From Lachnospiraceae bacterium (lineage in GTDB: Bacteria; Bacillota; Clostridia; Lachnospirales; Lachnospiraceae), in contig JALELZ010000026.1 of the NCBI GenBank assembly GCA_022768465.1, positions 1-64,000 of the forward strand: a stretch of DNA of 64,000 nt, read 5' to 3'. A program made the position numbers and the translations under genes. Shown here piece after piece: positions 34,117 through 42,120 of this stretch (position 1 is the stretch's first letter; each line of letters starts with the position of its first letter). The notes below the pieces were generated by a model, which had not been told where the DNA came from, searched no databases, and saw nothing but the letters and a program-made list of their open reading frames with translations.

Positions 34117-34315
34117 TTTCTATAAAAATGAGGATACTGATCAAATATGGTGGGTAGATGAGATCGGCACTTATGGAAAACATTTATTTAGTTTTGATAA
34201 AAAAGAGATATTTAATTTATTTGCCGACTATCCTTGGAAATTGACTCCGGAGCAGAAAGAAATCTTTGACCGCGAAAATCCGTACTGGAAAGAATTTTTC
34301 AAAGATAGACAGTAA
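34106..34315 (+). CDS. DUF7675-like small protein, candidate immunity protein
   Basis: 69 residues: FYKNEDTDQIWWVDEIGTYG, FSFDKKEIFNLFADYPWKLT, RENPYWKEFF. The start lies inside the last codons of the MuF-toxin gene, so both are translationally coupled. Acidic and aromatic-rich, as many immunity proteins. Family name is from memory; immunity role is inferred from coupling. Confidence 0.65.
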   Translation: MLSDFYKNEDTDQIWWVDEIGTYGKHLFSFDKKEIFNLFADYPWKLTPEQKEIFDRENPYWKEFFKDRQ

Positions 34316-34331
34316 AGGCGACGGCAGTGCT

Positions 34332-34547
34332 ATGATCAAAAAACAGATAGAGAATGAGCAAGTTAAGGAACTGAAAAAATACATACCACATATCGAGGAG
34401 TTGATTCAGGCAGATGATGTGCAGGAGCTATTGGATGCCATTGACGATGTAATAGTGAATGATATTCTTGGGAACAATGATGAACCCACAGAACTCGGAA
34501 TCAGTCTTCAACAGATATATGATTCGATTAATAACATGAACCTTTAA
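34332..34547 (+). CDS. Acidic helical protein, 71 aa
   Basis: Begins MIKKQIENEQVKELKKYIPH and continues ELIQADDVQELLDAIDDVIV. Fully helical and acidic; 16 nt after the preceding gene. Second candidate immunity or accessory gene of the MuF module. Confidence 0.6.
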   Translation: MIKKQIENEQVKELKKYIPHIEELIQADDVQELLDAIDDVIVNDILGNNDEPTELGISLQQIYDSINNMNL

Positions 34548-34564
34548 AGTAATCCGAGACGGGG

Positions 34565-34580
34565 CCGCTTTATAAAGCGG
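34565..34580. repeat. 16-bp perfect palindrome
   Basis: CCGCTTTATAAAGCGG, perfect 8-bp arms without a loop, no T tract. Lies in a small gap after the accessory gene; operator or transcript end stabiliser are possible. Confidence 0.6.
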
Positions 34581-34653
34581 GGATAAAAAAGGTGCACGGA
34601 ATGATGCTAATAGTAAGTGATTATGACAAAAAAATGATGGCTGAAACTCAAAA

Positions 34654-34773
34654 ATGGCTATATACATCGGTGAAGATGGTTGGTGTCATTTGAAAGAAGA
34701 TGCGCCTATTGAGATTAAGAAACATCATGAAAAAATGAGAAAATTATACGCAAAGTATTCTGCTTTCATGTAA
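34654..34773 (+). CDS. Very small protein, 39 aa
   Basis: Begins MAIYIGEDGWCHLKEDAP, ends LYAKYSAFM. No clear RBS. Part of the accessory block after MuF; unknown. Confidence 0.4.
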   Translation: MAIYIGEDGWCHLKEDAPIEIKKHHEKMRKLYAKYSAFM

Positions 34774-34783
34774 GGTGATTTTT

Positions 34784-34942
34784 ATGGAAAATAACGAAAT
34801 TGAATATCTTATTCATGATGATACTGCATCTTATAAGCCGTTACCGGAAATGACAGAAGAATTAAAAGCTGCCCGAAAAGAGTATTTTAAGTGGTTTCGT
34901 GAGCATAAAGATGAGCTACTAAGAAATGCCACAATAGCATAA
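34784..34942 (+). CDS. Small protein, 52 aa
   Basis: RBS AAGGTGATTTTT. Begins MENNEIEYLIHDDTASYKP; acidic N-terminus, basic helical C-terminus (KYFKWFREHK-like). Unknown accessory gene. Confidence 0.5.
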   Translation: MENNEIEYLIHDDTASYKPLPEMTEELKAARKEYFKWFREHKDELLRNATIA

Positions 34943-34952
34943 GTATTTAAAG

Positions 34953-34977
34953 GGAGTCGTAAATACGGCTCTTTTTT
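34953..34977 (+). terminator. Terminator inside the head module
   Basis: GAGTCG and CGGCTC pair across TAAATA, followed by six T. Unexpected within a late operon; marks the end of a separately expressed accessory cassette. Confidence 0.7.
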
Positions 34978-35002
34978 ATTGCAGTTTTATAAAGGTGATT
35001 AC

Positions 35003-35371
35003 ATGATAAAGAAAATATGTGATGTGTCAGAAGGGCATCTATTCTATACCACAGAGGGTAGAAGAAAACCACTTGCCGATTTTAGCGGAGAAGTGCAGAT
35101 ACATGAAGAGCAGGAACTTGTGTCAATTCTTGGATGTATCCACAAGGGAACCAAAAAGCTTTACGCGAGAATACTTCTTTGTAATGACATAAAGTATAAA
35201 ACCGATACAAATATTTATGATTACATGTGTTTTGACGCTTTGGGAACAGTAAATGATAGACCAGTAGTATTCAGCGGTTTAACACTTGTGGATTCAGATC
35301 CTGAAAATAACACATTATCCTTTGAAATTAATGATAAAGCTCTGATAGAAAAGATTTTAAAGTGTTCTTAA
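35003..35371 (+). CDS. Phage protein, 122 aa, paralogue of the next gene
   Basis: Start ATG 35003 with AAAGGTGAT. Mostly beta-strand-like (HLFYTTEGRRKPLADFSGEV, LYARILLCNDI). Shares order of elements with the next protein: a short N-terminal strand, a GRR-x-x-L segment, I-x-x-x-E-x-E-L/D-I-V-x-I-x-G, then Y-x-A-R/A-I. Unknown; may be a duplicated capsid-decorating or accessory protein. Confidence 0.6.
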   Translation: MIKKICDVSEGHLFYTTEGRRKPLADFSGEVQIHEEQELVSILGCIHKGTKKLYARILLCNDIKYKTDTNIYDYMCFDALGTVNDRPVVFSGLTLVDSDPENNTLSFEINDKALIEKILKCS

Positions 35372-35392
35372 CGGTGAAAAAGGGATGTTTAA

Positions 35393-35779
35393 ATGAACAG
35401 AACGACATTAATAAAAACAATTGAAGGGCGAAACAGCCGTATTTTCATTTTAAGAAACGGCAGGCGTTCACAGCTTTCAGAATGTGGCCTTGAAATTAAA
35501 ATCTATGAGGATGAAAAGGACATTGTTACAATCGGCGGCAGCGGATTATTCAAGAAATATCATGCGGCGATAGCTGTGTGCGGTGACATCAATGACAAGG
35601 TAGACATATCTGACCTGGATATAGGATATTTAGAAATACAGACAGACATAGAAACCGGATATAACGAGTATGAGCGAATATTGCTTGATAAAATCGCTGT
35701 AGTCGAGCTTAGTAATATCGGAAAATGGAAGTTTGATATTTTAGATACAAAAACAGTAAAGCGTTTACTAAATATGTAA
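35393..35779 (+). CDS. Phage protein, 128 aa, paralogue of the previous gene
   Basis: RIFILRNGRRSQLSECGLEI and KDIVTIGGSGLFKKYHAAIA align with the preceding protein, so the pair arose by duplication. Unknown role between the MuF and scaffold genes. Confidence 0.6.
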   Translation: MNRTTLIKTIEGRNSRIFILRNGRRSQLSECGLEIKIYEDEKDIVTIGGSGLFKKYHAAIAVCGDINDKVDISDLDIGYLEIQTDIETGYNEYERILLDKIAVVELSNIGKWKFDILDTKTVKRLLNM

Positions 35780-35781
35780 GC

Positions 35782-35808
35782 AAAGCACTCTTTATAGGGT
35801 GCTTTTTT
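35782..35808 (+). terminator. Terminator after the paralogue pair
   Basis: AAAGCAC pairs with GTGCTTT across TCTTTATAGG and runs into TTTTTT. Second terminator inside the head gene cluster. Confidence 0.8.
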
Positions 35809-35821
35809 AGTGGGTGAAATC

Positions 35822-35941
35822 ATGGAATGCGGATATTTTTATATGAAAGCTGTACACGCCACTTCAGGTGCCGTGGTGTATGTGCCGTGGTGTTGGAAGA
35901 GCGGAAAAGAATGCAGCAATTGCAAGAGACGTAAGGGCTGA
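35822..35941 (+). CDS. Very small cysteine-containing protein, 39 aa
   Basis: Begins MECGYFYMKAVHATSGAVV and ends KECSNCKRRKG; RBS AGTGGGTG. Unknown. Confidence 0.45.
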   Translation: MECGYFYMKAVHATSGAVVYVPWCWKSGKECSNCKRRKG

Positions 35942-35959
35942 TTAATGGTCTTTATTTTT

Positions 35960-36030
35960 GTGGCTATGGTGTAATGGCAGCACATGAGGTTTTGATCCTC
36001 AGAGTAAAGGTTCGAGTCCTTTTAGCCGTG
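35960..36030 (+). tRNA. tRNA-Gln (UUG)
   Basis: Cloverleaf can be drawn: acceptor GTGGCTA with TAGCCGT (two G-U pairs), D arm GTG-TAATGGCAG-CAC, anticodon stem TGAGG/CCTCA with loop TTTTGAT (anticodon TTG), T arm AAAGG-TTCGAGT-CCTTT. 71 nt, CCA not encoded. The D region and GGTTCGAGTCC are strongly tRNA-Gln-like. It lies inside the structural gene cluster. Confidence 0.85.
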
Positions 36031-36110
36031 TTCGTCATGAAAAGACGCAAAAACATAAACCTTTGTCCGTGTACAGAAACACGAAAAAATAATGAAAGGA
36101 TGTAACAAGG

Positions 36111-36713
36111 ATGAAAAAGGAAGAACTGATGAAAATTGAAGGCATGACAGATGCTATTGCAGATGCTGTCGAGGCGGTTGTCGGAGATGAGCTTAAAAAC
36201 TATATCCCAAAGTCAAGATTTGATGAAGTGAACGAAGCCAAGAAGAAGGCTGAAGCACTCATTAAGGAGCGTGATAAACAGCTTGAAACTATCAAAAACG
36301 CATCGGGAGACACAGAAACATTAAAGAAGCAGATTGAAGACCTGCAAGCTGATAACAAGAAAGCAAAAGCAGACTACGAAGCATCTATCAAAGCGCTACG
36401 CGTTGACAATGCTGTGAGCGCTGCCATATCAGCTGCGGGAGGCAAGAACACAATAGCTATAAAAGCGCTTTTAAAAGATCTCGATAAGGCTGAACTTAAT
36501 GATGACGGCACTGTCAAAGGTCTTGATGAGCAGATAAAAGCCCTTGTGAAGTCAGATGCTTATCTTTTTGAGTCCAATAGTAACAATACAAAGCCTTCAG
36601 GCGCAAGCCCTGCAAGAGGCAATGAAAATAAGCCAATCGCAAAGCAGGACTTTTCAAAAATGACCTATGAAGAGCTTGCTGCATACATGGAAGCAAATCC
36701 TGATGTAGAGTAA
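36111..36713 (+). CDS. Phage scaffolding protein (GP20-like)
   Basis: 200 residues, strongly helical and charged: YIPKSRFDEVNEAKKKAEAL, coiled coil to about 95, then SAAISAAGGKNTIAIKALL and a C-terminal MTYEELAAYMEANPD. Matches capsid scaffolds located just before the major capsid gene. Confidence 0.9.
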   Translation: MKKEELMKIEGMTDAIADAVEAVVGDELKNYIPKSRFDEVNEAKKKAEALIKERDKQLETIKNASGDTETLKKQIEDLQADNKKAKADYEASIKALRVDNAVSAAISAAGGKNTIAIKALLKDLDKAELNDDGTVKGLDEQIKALVKSDAYLFESNSNNTKPSGASPARGNENKPIAKQDFSKMTYEELAAYMEANPDVE

Positions 36714-36735
36714 TTTTAAGAAAGGAATATAAAAA

Positions 36736-37851
36736 ATGGCAAAGTTTGATTCTAAAACATTTAATCCTGAAGCATTCGGAAAGTATATGACTGCTATTCC
36801 GAACGTAAAGCTTAACAAGCTTAGAGAGTCTCGTGCAGTAGTAGGTGATGAGAGACTTAGAGAAACCTTTAAGAACAATTCACAGACAGGAACAGTATAT
36901 GCAACTATTCCATACTTCGGACTTCTTGGCGGTGAAGCTCAGAACTATGACGGTGTGAACGACCTTACTCCGGAGACAACAACAACCTATGATCAGGGCG
37001 TATTTACATACGGCAGAATGAACGGATGGACAGAGGCTGACTTTTCATATGATGTTACCGGCGGAACTGACTTCATGGCAAACGTAAGACGTCAGATCAA
37101 TGATTATTGGAACAGTATAGATCAGGATGTGCTTCTTTCTATCTTAAAGGGCATTTTCGGTATGAGTGCTACAGGCACAAACAAGGTAAAGGAAGCAAAT
37201 GCGGAATTTGTAGAGGCTCATACTCTTGATATCTCCGCAGAAGGCGCTGAGCATACTACAGAGGCTATGTGTATGTCAGCCACTACACTTAACACAGCAA
37301 TACAAAAGGCTTGTGGTGACAATAAGTCAAAGTTCAGCCTTGTATTCTGCCATTCAAGCGTTTCAACAAACCTTGAGAACTTAAAGCTCCTCACATACCT
37401 TAAGTACACTGATGCAGAAGGTATAGAGCGTGATCTTGCAATGGGAACATGGAACGGTAGAATCGTTGTTATTGATGACTCTCTCCCTTATGAGGTCGTA
37501 CCTGCTGTAGAGGCCAATGAGGGCGGCGGAATTAAGGCTCAGGATGCATACACAAAGTACACTACATACATCCTTGGTGAGGGCGCTATCGGCTTCGAGG
37601 ATGTCGGTGTAAAAGTACCTTATGAAATGTCACGTGACCCTAAGACACGCGGCGGCGTAGATACACTTATTTCACGTAAGAGAAATGCTGTATCTGTAGG
37701 CGGTGTATCATATACAAAGGCGTCACAGGCAACAAACAGCCCTACAAACGCAGAGCTTGAGAACGGTAAGAACTGGACTCTTGTAAATGACGGTAAAGCG
37801 GCTATACCGCACAAGGCTGTGCCTATTGCTCGTATCATCTCACGTGGCTGA
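36736..37851 (+). CDS. Major capsid protein
   Basis: 371 residues, directly after the scaffold gene, RBS AAAGGAAT. MAKFDSKTFNPEAFGKYMT start; GGTDFMANVRRQINDYWNSI and the C-terminal GVKVPYEMSRDPKTRGGVDT, LISRKRNA are typical of this group of HK97-fold capsid proteins. Forms the icosahedral shell. Confidence 0.9.
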   Translation: MAKFDSKTFNPEAFGKYMTAIPNVKLNKLRESRAVVGDERLRETFKNNSQTGTVYATIPYFGLLGGEAQNYDGVNDLTPETTTTYDQGVFTYGRMNGWTEADFSYDVTGGTDFMANVRRQINDYWNSIDQDVLLSILKGIFGMSATGTNKVKEANAEFVEAHTLDISAEGAEHTTEAMCMSATTLNTAIQKACGDNKSKFSLVFCHSSVSTNLENLKLLTYLKYTDAEGIERDLAMGTWNGRIVVIDDSLPYEVVPAVEANEGGGIKAQDAYTKYTTYILGEGAIGFEDVGVKVPYEMSRDPKTRGGVDTLISRKRNAVSVGGVSYTKASQATNSPTNAELENGKNWTLVNDGKAAIPHKAVPIARIISRG

Positions 37852-37871
37852 TTGAAAAGGGGGTGTGTTGA

Positions 37872-38276
37872 GTGGCTGATATACTCAACAATGCTGATGG
37901 ATCATTTTATAAAATGGTCTGTCAGCGCCTTAGCTCCCTCGGGCACGAAGTAACGGGGGACGGAGAGTGGATAATAAACTTCCTGATTGATAAGACATTC
38001 AATCACATCAAAACCGTATGTAACATTAAGGACATACCCGATGCATTGACACAGATAGCATGTGATATGGTTGTAGGCGAATATCTCAGTCAGTTGTTTG
38101 TCAGTGGCAAGCTTACGGATATAGAGATAGAACAGACCTTGCAGAGCATAAGCATGGGAGATACTTCTATGACCTACTCAAACGGCGAGGATAACGCCAC
38201 AGCCTTCAGGGCATGGCTTGACAGCTTAAAAAATAAGGATGGTGAACTTGTATGCTTCAGGTGCTTAAGGTGGTAA
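37872..38276 (+). CDS. Head-tail connector protein
   Basis: 134 residues, mostly helical (DGEWIINFLIDKTFNHIK, ALTQIACDMVVGEYLSQL), as in gp6/gp15-type connectors that extend the portal. GTG start after AAAGGGGGTG. Overlaps the next gene by 25 nt. Confidence 0.75.
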   Translation: MADILNNADGSFYKMVCQRLSSLGHEVTGDGEWIINFLIDKTFNHIKTVCNIKDIPDALTQIACDMVVGEYLSQLFVSGKLTDIEIEQTLQSISMGDTSMTYSNGEDNATAFRAWLDSLKNKDGELVCFRCLRW

Positions 38277-38620
38277 GAAAGCACTATGAAACGCTTTACA
38301 CGGACACATGCACGATATCAGCTTATGAAAAAATCAGAAATGAGGACATGTCAACAGAGCTTAAAGAAGTAGTGGTATGTGAAAATCAGCCGTGTAGGTT
38401 ATCGTTTCAATCAAAGGTAAATGCGAATGACACTGAAAGCGCATCTGCCACAGTGCAGACGATAGAGCTGTTCATTTCACCTGATATCGTTATTAAGCCA
38501 GGTTCGAGCATTGTAGTCACGCATGAGGGGCGCACGGTCAAATACAAAAACAGCGGAGTACCTGCGGTACATCCGACACATCAAGAGATCATTCTTGAGC
38601 TTAATGAGGAGTGGGCTTAA
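38252..38620 (+). CDS. Head closure / minor capsid protein
   Basis: 122 residues with beta-rich content (YETLYTDTCTISAYEKI, TVQTIELFISPDIVIKPGS). By position between connector and gp10-like gene it corresponds to the SPP1 gp16-type head-closure protein. Confidence 0.7.
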   Translation: MLQVLKVVRKHYETLYTDTCTISAYEKIRNEDMSTELKEVVVCENQPCRLSFQSKVNANDTESASATVQTIELFISPDIVIKPGSSIVVTHEGRTVKYKNSGVPAVHPTHQEIILELNEEWA

Positions 38621-39075
38621 TGAGTGCTAATTACGATCAGCTAAAAGCGTTCCGTGATAAGTTTTCAAAGGTCACTGATACACAAAAGGACCTTTTTATG
38701 GAAGAGTGCCTGAAAGAGCTTGCCGCAAGGCTTTTGGCTAAAGTCATTAAGCGAACACCTGTAGGTGTATATCCGAGCGGCTCAGACAAGACCGGTGGAA
38801 CGCTGCGAAGAGGTTGGACGGGCGGCGAAAAGAATAACGCTTTAAATTATGCAGAGAATCTTAACGTCAATCATTTCGGAAATATCTACACGATTGAGAT
38901 AATCAATGACGTTGAGTATGCGCCGTATGTTGAATATGGCCATCGTACAAGAGGCGGTAACGGGTGGGTGAACGGAAGGTTCATGCTTACGATATCTGAA
39001 AAAGAGGTAAGGGAAGCAGCTCCCGCAATACTTGAGGCAAAGATAGAAAAATGGTTAGCGGGGTTATTAAAGTGA
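38620..39075 (+). CDS. HK97 gp10-like tail completion protein
   Basis: 151 residues. LAKVIKRTPVGVYPSGSDKT, GGTLRRGWT and NDVEYAPYVEYGHRTRGG are hallmark motifs of the gp10 family that attaches tail to head. ATG 38620 overlaps the previous stop. Confidence 0.88.
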   Translation: MSANYDQLKAFRDKFSKVTDTQKDLFMEECLKELAARLLAKVIKRTPVGVYPSGSDKTGGTLRRGWTGGEKNNALNYAENLNVNHFGNIYTIEIINDVEYAPYVEYGHRTRGGNGWVNGRFMLTISEKEVREAAPAILEAKIEKWLAGLLK

Positions 39076-39485
39076 TAAATAAGATAATTTCAGCCATTTG
39101 CAAAGCCTTACACAACGAATTTGGCTATGAAGTTTATAAAGAACGCATTGAACAAGGTTTGAAAGAGCCTTGTTTTTTTGTGCAGTCGGTGAGCCCGTCA
39201 AACGTGCCCACGATAACAGGAAGAAGACGCAGAGAATGCCAATACTCTATTGTTTTCTTCCCCGAAAGCGGAAAGCCGTATGAAGCCATAAATGCCGCAA
39301 TAGAGCGTTTGTATGATGCGCTTGAGATAATCACGGTCGATGATGTAAAAATCCGAGGAAAGGACATTGCGACGGCTGTAACGGATGATGTGCTTACATT
39401 TCTCATAACATATGACTTCTTTATGGTCAGCTTGGGCGAGGATGACAACATGGACGGTTACGAGATCGAACAAAGAGGTGAATAA
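39072..39485 (+). CDS. Tail terminator family protein (DUF6838-like)
   Basis: 137 residues. NKIISAICKALHNEFGYEVY, CFFVQSVSPSNVPTITGRRRR and YSIVFFPESGKP resemble minor tail/terminator proteins between gp10 and sheath in PBSX-type phages. Start taken as GTG 39072; ATG 39051 is also in frame. Confidence 0.75.
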   Translation: MINKIISAICKALHNEFGYEVYKERIEQGLKEPCFFVQSVSPSNVPTITGRRRRECQYSIVFFPESGKPYEAINAAIERLYDALEIITVDDVKIRGKDIATAVTDDVLTFLITYDFFMVSLGEDDNMDGYEIEQRGE

Positions 39486-39658
39486 TGGCTACAAGGAAAA
39501 ATAAGATCGCGTTGTTCACAAAAGAACAGCTTATACATTCAACTAAATATAAACATAAAATCGACATGTTAAATGCGCTGCTTGATCCTGCGAAAACATA
39601 TACGCATGAAGAAGTTGACGCTCTTATTTCTAAACATTTGAAAGGAAAGGTGAAATAA
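39485..39658 (+). CDS. Small protein before the sheath gene, 57 aa
   Basis: Begins MATRKNKIALFTKEQLIHST and ends LISKHLKGKVK; helical and basic. Such a small gene commonly precedes the sheath gene in related phages. Both ends overlap neighbours. Confidence 0.7.
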   Translation: MATRKNKIALFTKEQLIHSTKYKHKIDMLNALLDPAKTYTHEEVDALISKHLKGKVK

Positions 39659-40959
39659 TGGCTTTAGGTGGTGGAACATTTACGACCATGAACAAGGTTT
39701 TACCGGGGACATATATCAATTTTGTCTCAGCTGCATCTGCTTCTGCAGTGCTTGCGGACAGAGGCATTGTAACAATGCCGTTAGATATTGATTGGGGTCC
39801 TGATAATGAGATCTTTACAGTGACAAAGAATAAGTTCATCAGTGAGTCAATGGCTATCTTCGGATATGCTTATGATGAACCTGAGCTTAAGGGGCTTAGA
39901 GATCTTTTCATAAATGCACAAACAGGATACTTCTATAAGCTCACGAGCGGCGGTGCAAAAGCATCGAACACATACGCTACAGCAAAATACTGTGGAAAGC
40001 GCGGAAATGATTTAAAGATCGTGATCACTGCGAATGTAGACGATGAATCTAAGTTTGATGTAGCTTTGTATATGGGCACATCAAAGATAAACAGTCAGAC
40101 TGTTAAGACGGCGGCAGAGCTTGCGGATGATGCCTGGGTAACTTACAAGAAAGAAGCCTCAATCGCTCTTACGGCAGGTGAAGCACTCACGGGCGGTACT
40201 AACGGCAGCGTGACAGGCTCATCACATCAGGCTTACTTATCTCTTATCGAGTCTTACGCATTTAATACAATGGGTGTTGCTATTACAGATGAGGCCGAAA
40301 AGAAGATATATGCGGCATTCATTAAGCGTCTCAGAGATACAGTCGGAGCGAAAGCACAGGTTGTGCTTTATAACTGTGCGGCTGATTATGAGGGCGTTAT
40401 TAATGTCAAGAACTCTGTTGTTGATACAAACGAAGCAAGTATCGTTTATTGGGTGACAGGTGCCGAGGGCGGATGTGCTGTCAATGCATCATGCTCAAAT
40501 AAGATATATGACGGTGAGTTTAGCGTTAATGCAAACTATACACAGCTTCAGCTTGAGGACTGTATCACATCAGGCGAGCTTGTGCTGCATAAGGTCGGCG
40601 ATACTATCAGAGTGCTTTCAGACATCAATTCACTCGTCACAGAGACAGAAGATAAGGGCGAAGTATTTAAGGCAAATCAGACTGTCAGAGTGTGCGATCA
40701 GATCGCAAATGATATTGCTGCACTTTTTGCTTCTAAGTATTGCGGTCAGATACCTAACGATGCTGACGGCCGTACATCCCTTTGGGCTGATATCGTAAAG
40801 CAGCATGCAGAGCTAATGAATATCAGAGCTATTGAAGGCTTCTCCGATGGCGACGTAGTAGTATCCGCAGGCAATACAAAGAAGGCTGTAGTAATAACCG
40901 ATAAGATCACACCGGTTAATTCTATGGAGCAGATCTATATGACTGTAACGGTCAATTGA
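39658..40959 (+). CDS. Tail sheath protein
   Basis: 433 residues, XkdK-like. GGGTFTTMNKVLPGTYINFV at the start, RGIVTMPLDIDWGPDNEIFT, and C-terminal ISAFEGFSDGDVVVSAGN-like AIEGFSDGDVVVSAGNTKKA and VNSMEQIYMTVTV are typical. Forms the contractile outer tube, so the phage is a myovirus. Confidence 0.95.
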   Translation: MALGGGTFTTMNKVLPGTYINFVSAASASAVLADRGIVTMPLDIDWGPDNEIFTVTKNKFISESMAIFGYAYDEPELKGLRDLFINAQTGYFYKLTSGGAKASNTYATAKYCGKRGNDLKIVITANVDDESKFDVALYMGTSKINSQTVKTAAELADDAWVTYKKEASIALTAGEALTGGTNGSVTGSSHQAYLSLIESYAFNTMGVAITDEAEKKIYAAFIKRLRDTVGAKAQVVLYNCAADYEGVINVKNSVVDTNEASIVYWVTGAEGGCAVNASCSNKIYDGEFSVNANYTQLQLEDCITSGELVLHKVGDTIRVLSDINSLVTETEDKGEVFKANQTVRVCDQIANDIAALFASKYCGQIPNDADGRTSLWADIVKQHAELMNIRAIEGFSDGDVVVSAGNTKKAVVITDKITPVNSMEQIYMTVTVN

Positions 40960-40976
40960 TGAAAGAGGTATGTTAA

Positions 40977-41450
40977 ATGAATAAAAATGTATTTAATCCT
41001 AAGGACGCTCAAAGCGCTAAGAATGCAACGCTGTTTGTTACGATCGGCAAGAGACGTTATGCGATGCTTAACGCTAAGGATTTTGAAGCGAAGGCCACAG
41101 TATCGACCGCGGATGTTCCGAGACTTGGCTGCATGATCATGGGCAAGAAGCCTACAGGACTTGAAATCAAGCTTTCAATGACTGTTTATAAGTGCAGTGA
41201 TATGTTTGATGATATCATCGAGTCATATAAGGAGACGGGTATCCTTCCGGTGTTCGACTGTCAGGTAACAAGTGAGGACGGAACTACAAATATAGGAAAG
41301 TCCACAAAGGTGTATAAGGACTGTATCATTGACGGTGAAGTGCTGTTATCAATGTTCGATGCAGCGGGAGAGTTTATTGAACAGTCTATAGAGGCTTATG
41401 CAATGGACTATTCTACTTCGGACAAGTATACAGAGCCATCATATATGTAA
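40977..41450 (+). CDS. Tail tube protein (XkdM-like)
   Basis: 157 residues. RRYAMLNAKDFEAKATVS, KKPTGLEIKLSMTVYKCSD and a C-terminal EQSIEAYAMDYSTSDKYTEP match tube proteins following the sheath gene. Assembles the inner tube. Confidence 0.92.
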   Translation: MNKNVFNPKDAQSAKNATLFVTIGKRRYAMLNAKDFEAKATVSTADVPRLGCMIMGKKPTGLEIKLSMTVYKCSDMFDDIIESYKETGILPVFDCQVTSEDGTTNIGKSTKVYKDCIIDGEVLLSMFDAAGEFIEQSIEAYAMDYSTSDKYTEPSYM

Positions 41451-41509
41451 TAACCAATCAGGGGAGCTTAAAAGGCTCCCTTTAATATTGCTTAGAAAAA
41501 GGTGAAATA

Positions 41510-41941
41510 ATGGGAGATTTAAAGCTTTTCCTTAAAGGAAATAAGAAATCAAGAGGCACTACAAAGTATGCAGCGACTTCTACTCTTTGTGATGAGAACG
41601 GCAAGCCACTTGAGTGGGAGATCAAGCCGCTTACTACAGCGGAGAATGATGACATAAGGGATTCTTGCACTTATGAAGTTCCTGTAGTCGGCAAGCCTAA
41701 CATGTTTAGAACTAAGGTAAATACTACAAAGTACATTGCAAAGATGATAACTCATTCAGTTGTATTTCCGGACCTTAATGATACAGAGCTTCAGGACTCT
41801 TATGGAGTAATGACACCTGAAGAGCTTGTTAAGACTATGGTCGATATTCCGTCAGAGTATGATGATTTTGCGTCATTCATACAGACATACAACGGCTTTG
41901 ACACATCTCTTGATGATAAGGTGGCAGAAGCAAAAAACTAA
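41510..41941 (+). CDS. Tail assembly chaperone, short form (XkdN-like)
   Basis: 143 residues. Begins MGDLKLFLKGNKKSRGTTKY; WEIKPLTTAENDDIRDSCTY is typical. It binds the tape measure during tail assembly. Terminates at TAA 41939-41941 immediately after the slippery heptamer A AAA AAC. Confidence 0.9.
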   Translation: MGDLKLFLKGNKKSRGTTKYAATSTLCDENGKPLEWEIKPLTTAENDDIRDSCTYEVPVVGKPNMFRTKVNTTKYIAKMITHSVVFPDLNDTELQDSYGVMTPEELVKTMVDIPSEYDDFASFIQTYNGFDTSLDDKVAEAKN

Positions 41942-42114
41942 TTAAAAGCGGTGAAGCTGATTCTAACTATGCTTATTACCTGTTTCACAAGCATTCAATG
42001 CTTCCGTCAGAATATTGCGCATTGCCACTCGAAGAAAAAGCATTTCTGATAGCAGCAATTGACATAAAGATCGAGGCAGATAAAGAAGCTGAACGAAAAG
42101 TGAAAAGGAAGTGA
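41510..42114 (+). CDS. Tail assembly chaperone, -1 frameshift long form
   Basis: At A-AAA-AAC (41932-41938), in the zero frame GCA AAA AAC TAA, a -1 slip continues into CTA ATT AAA AGC GGT GAA and adds 58 residues (LIKSGEADSNYAYYLFHKHS, PSEYCALPLEEKAFLIAAID...) to 42114, 6 nt before the tape measure ATG. This mirrors gpG/gpGT of lambda and equivalents in many tailed phages. The extension has no start codon or RBS of its own. Confidence 0.88.
41932..41938 (+). promoter_or_regulatory. Programmed -1 ribosomal frameshift site
   Basis: Canonical slippery heptamer A AAA AAC positioned one codon before the zero-frame stop. No strong downstream hairpin is obvious. Confidence 0.9.
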
Positions 42115-42120
42115 TAATAC

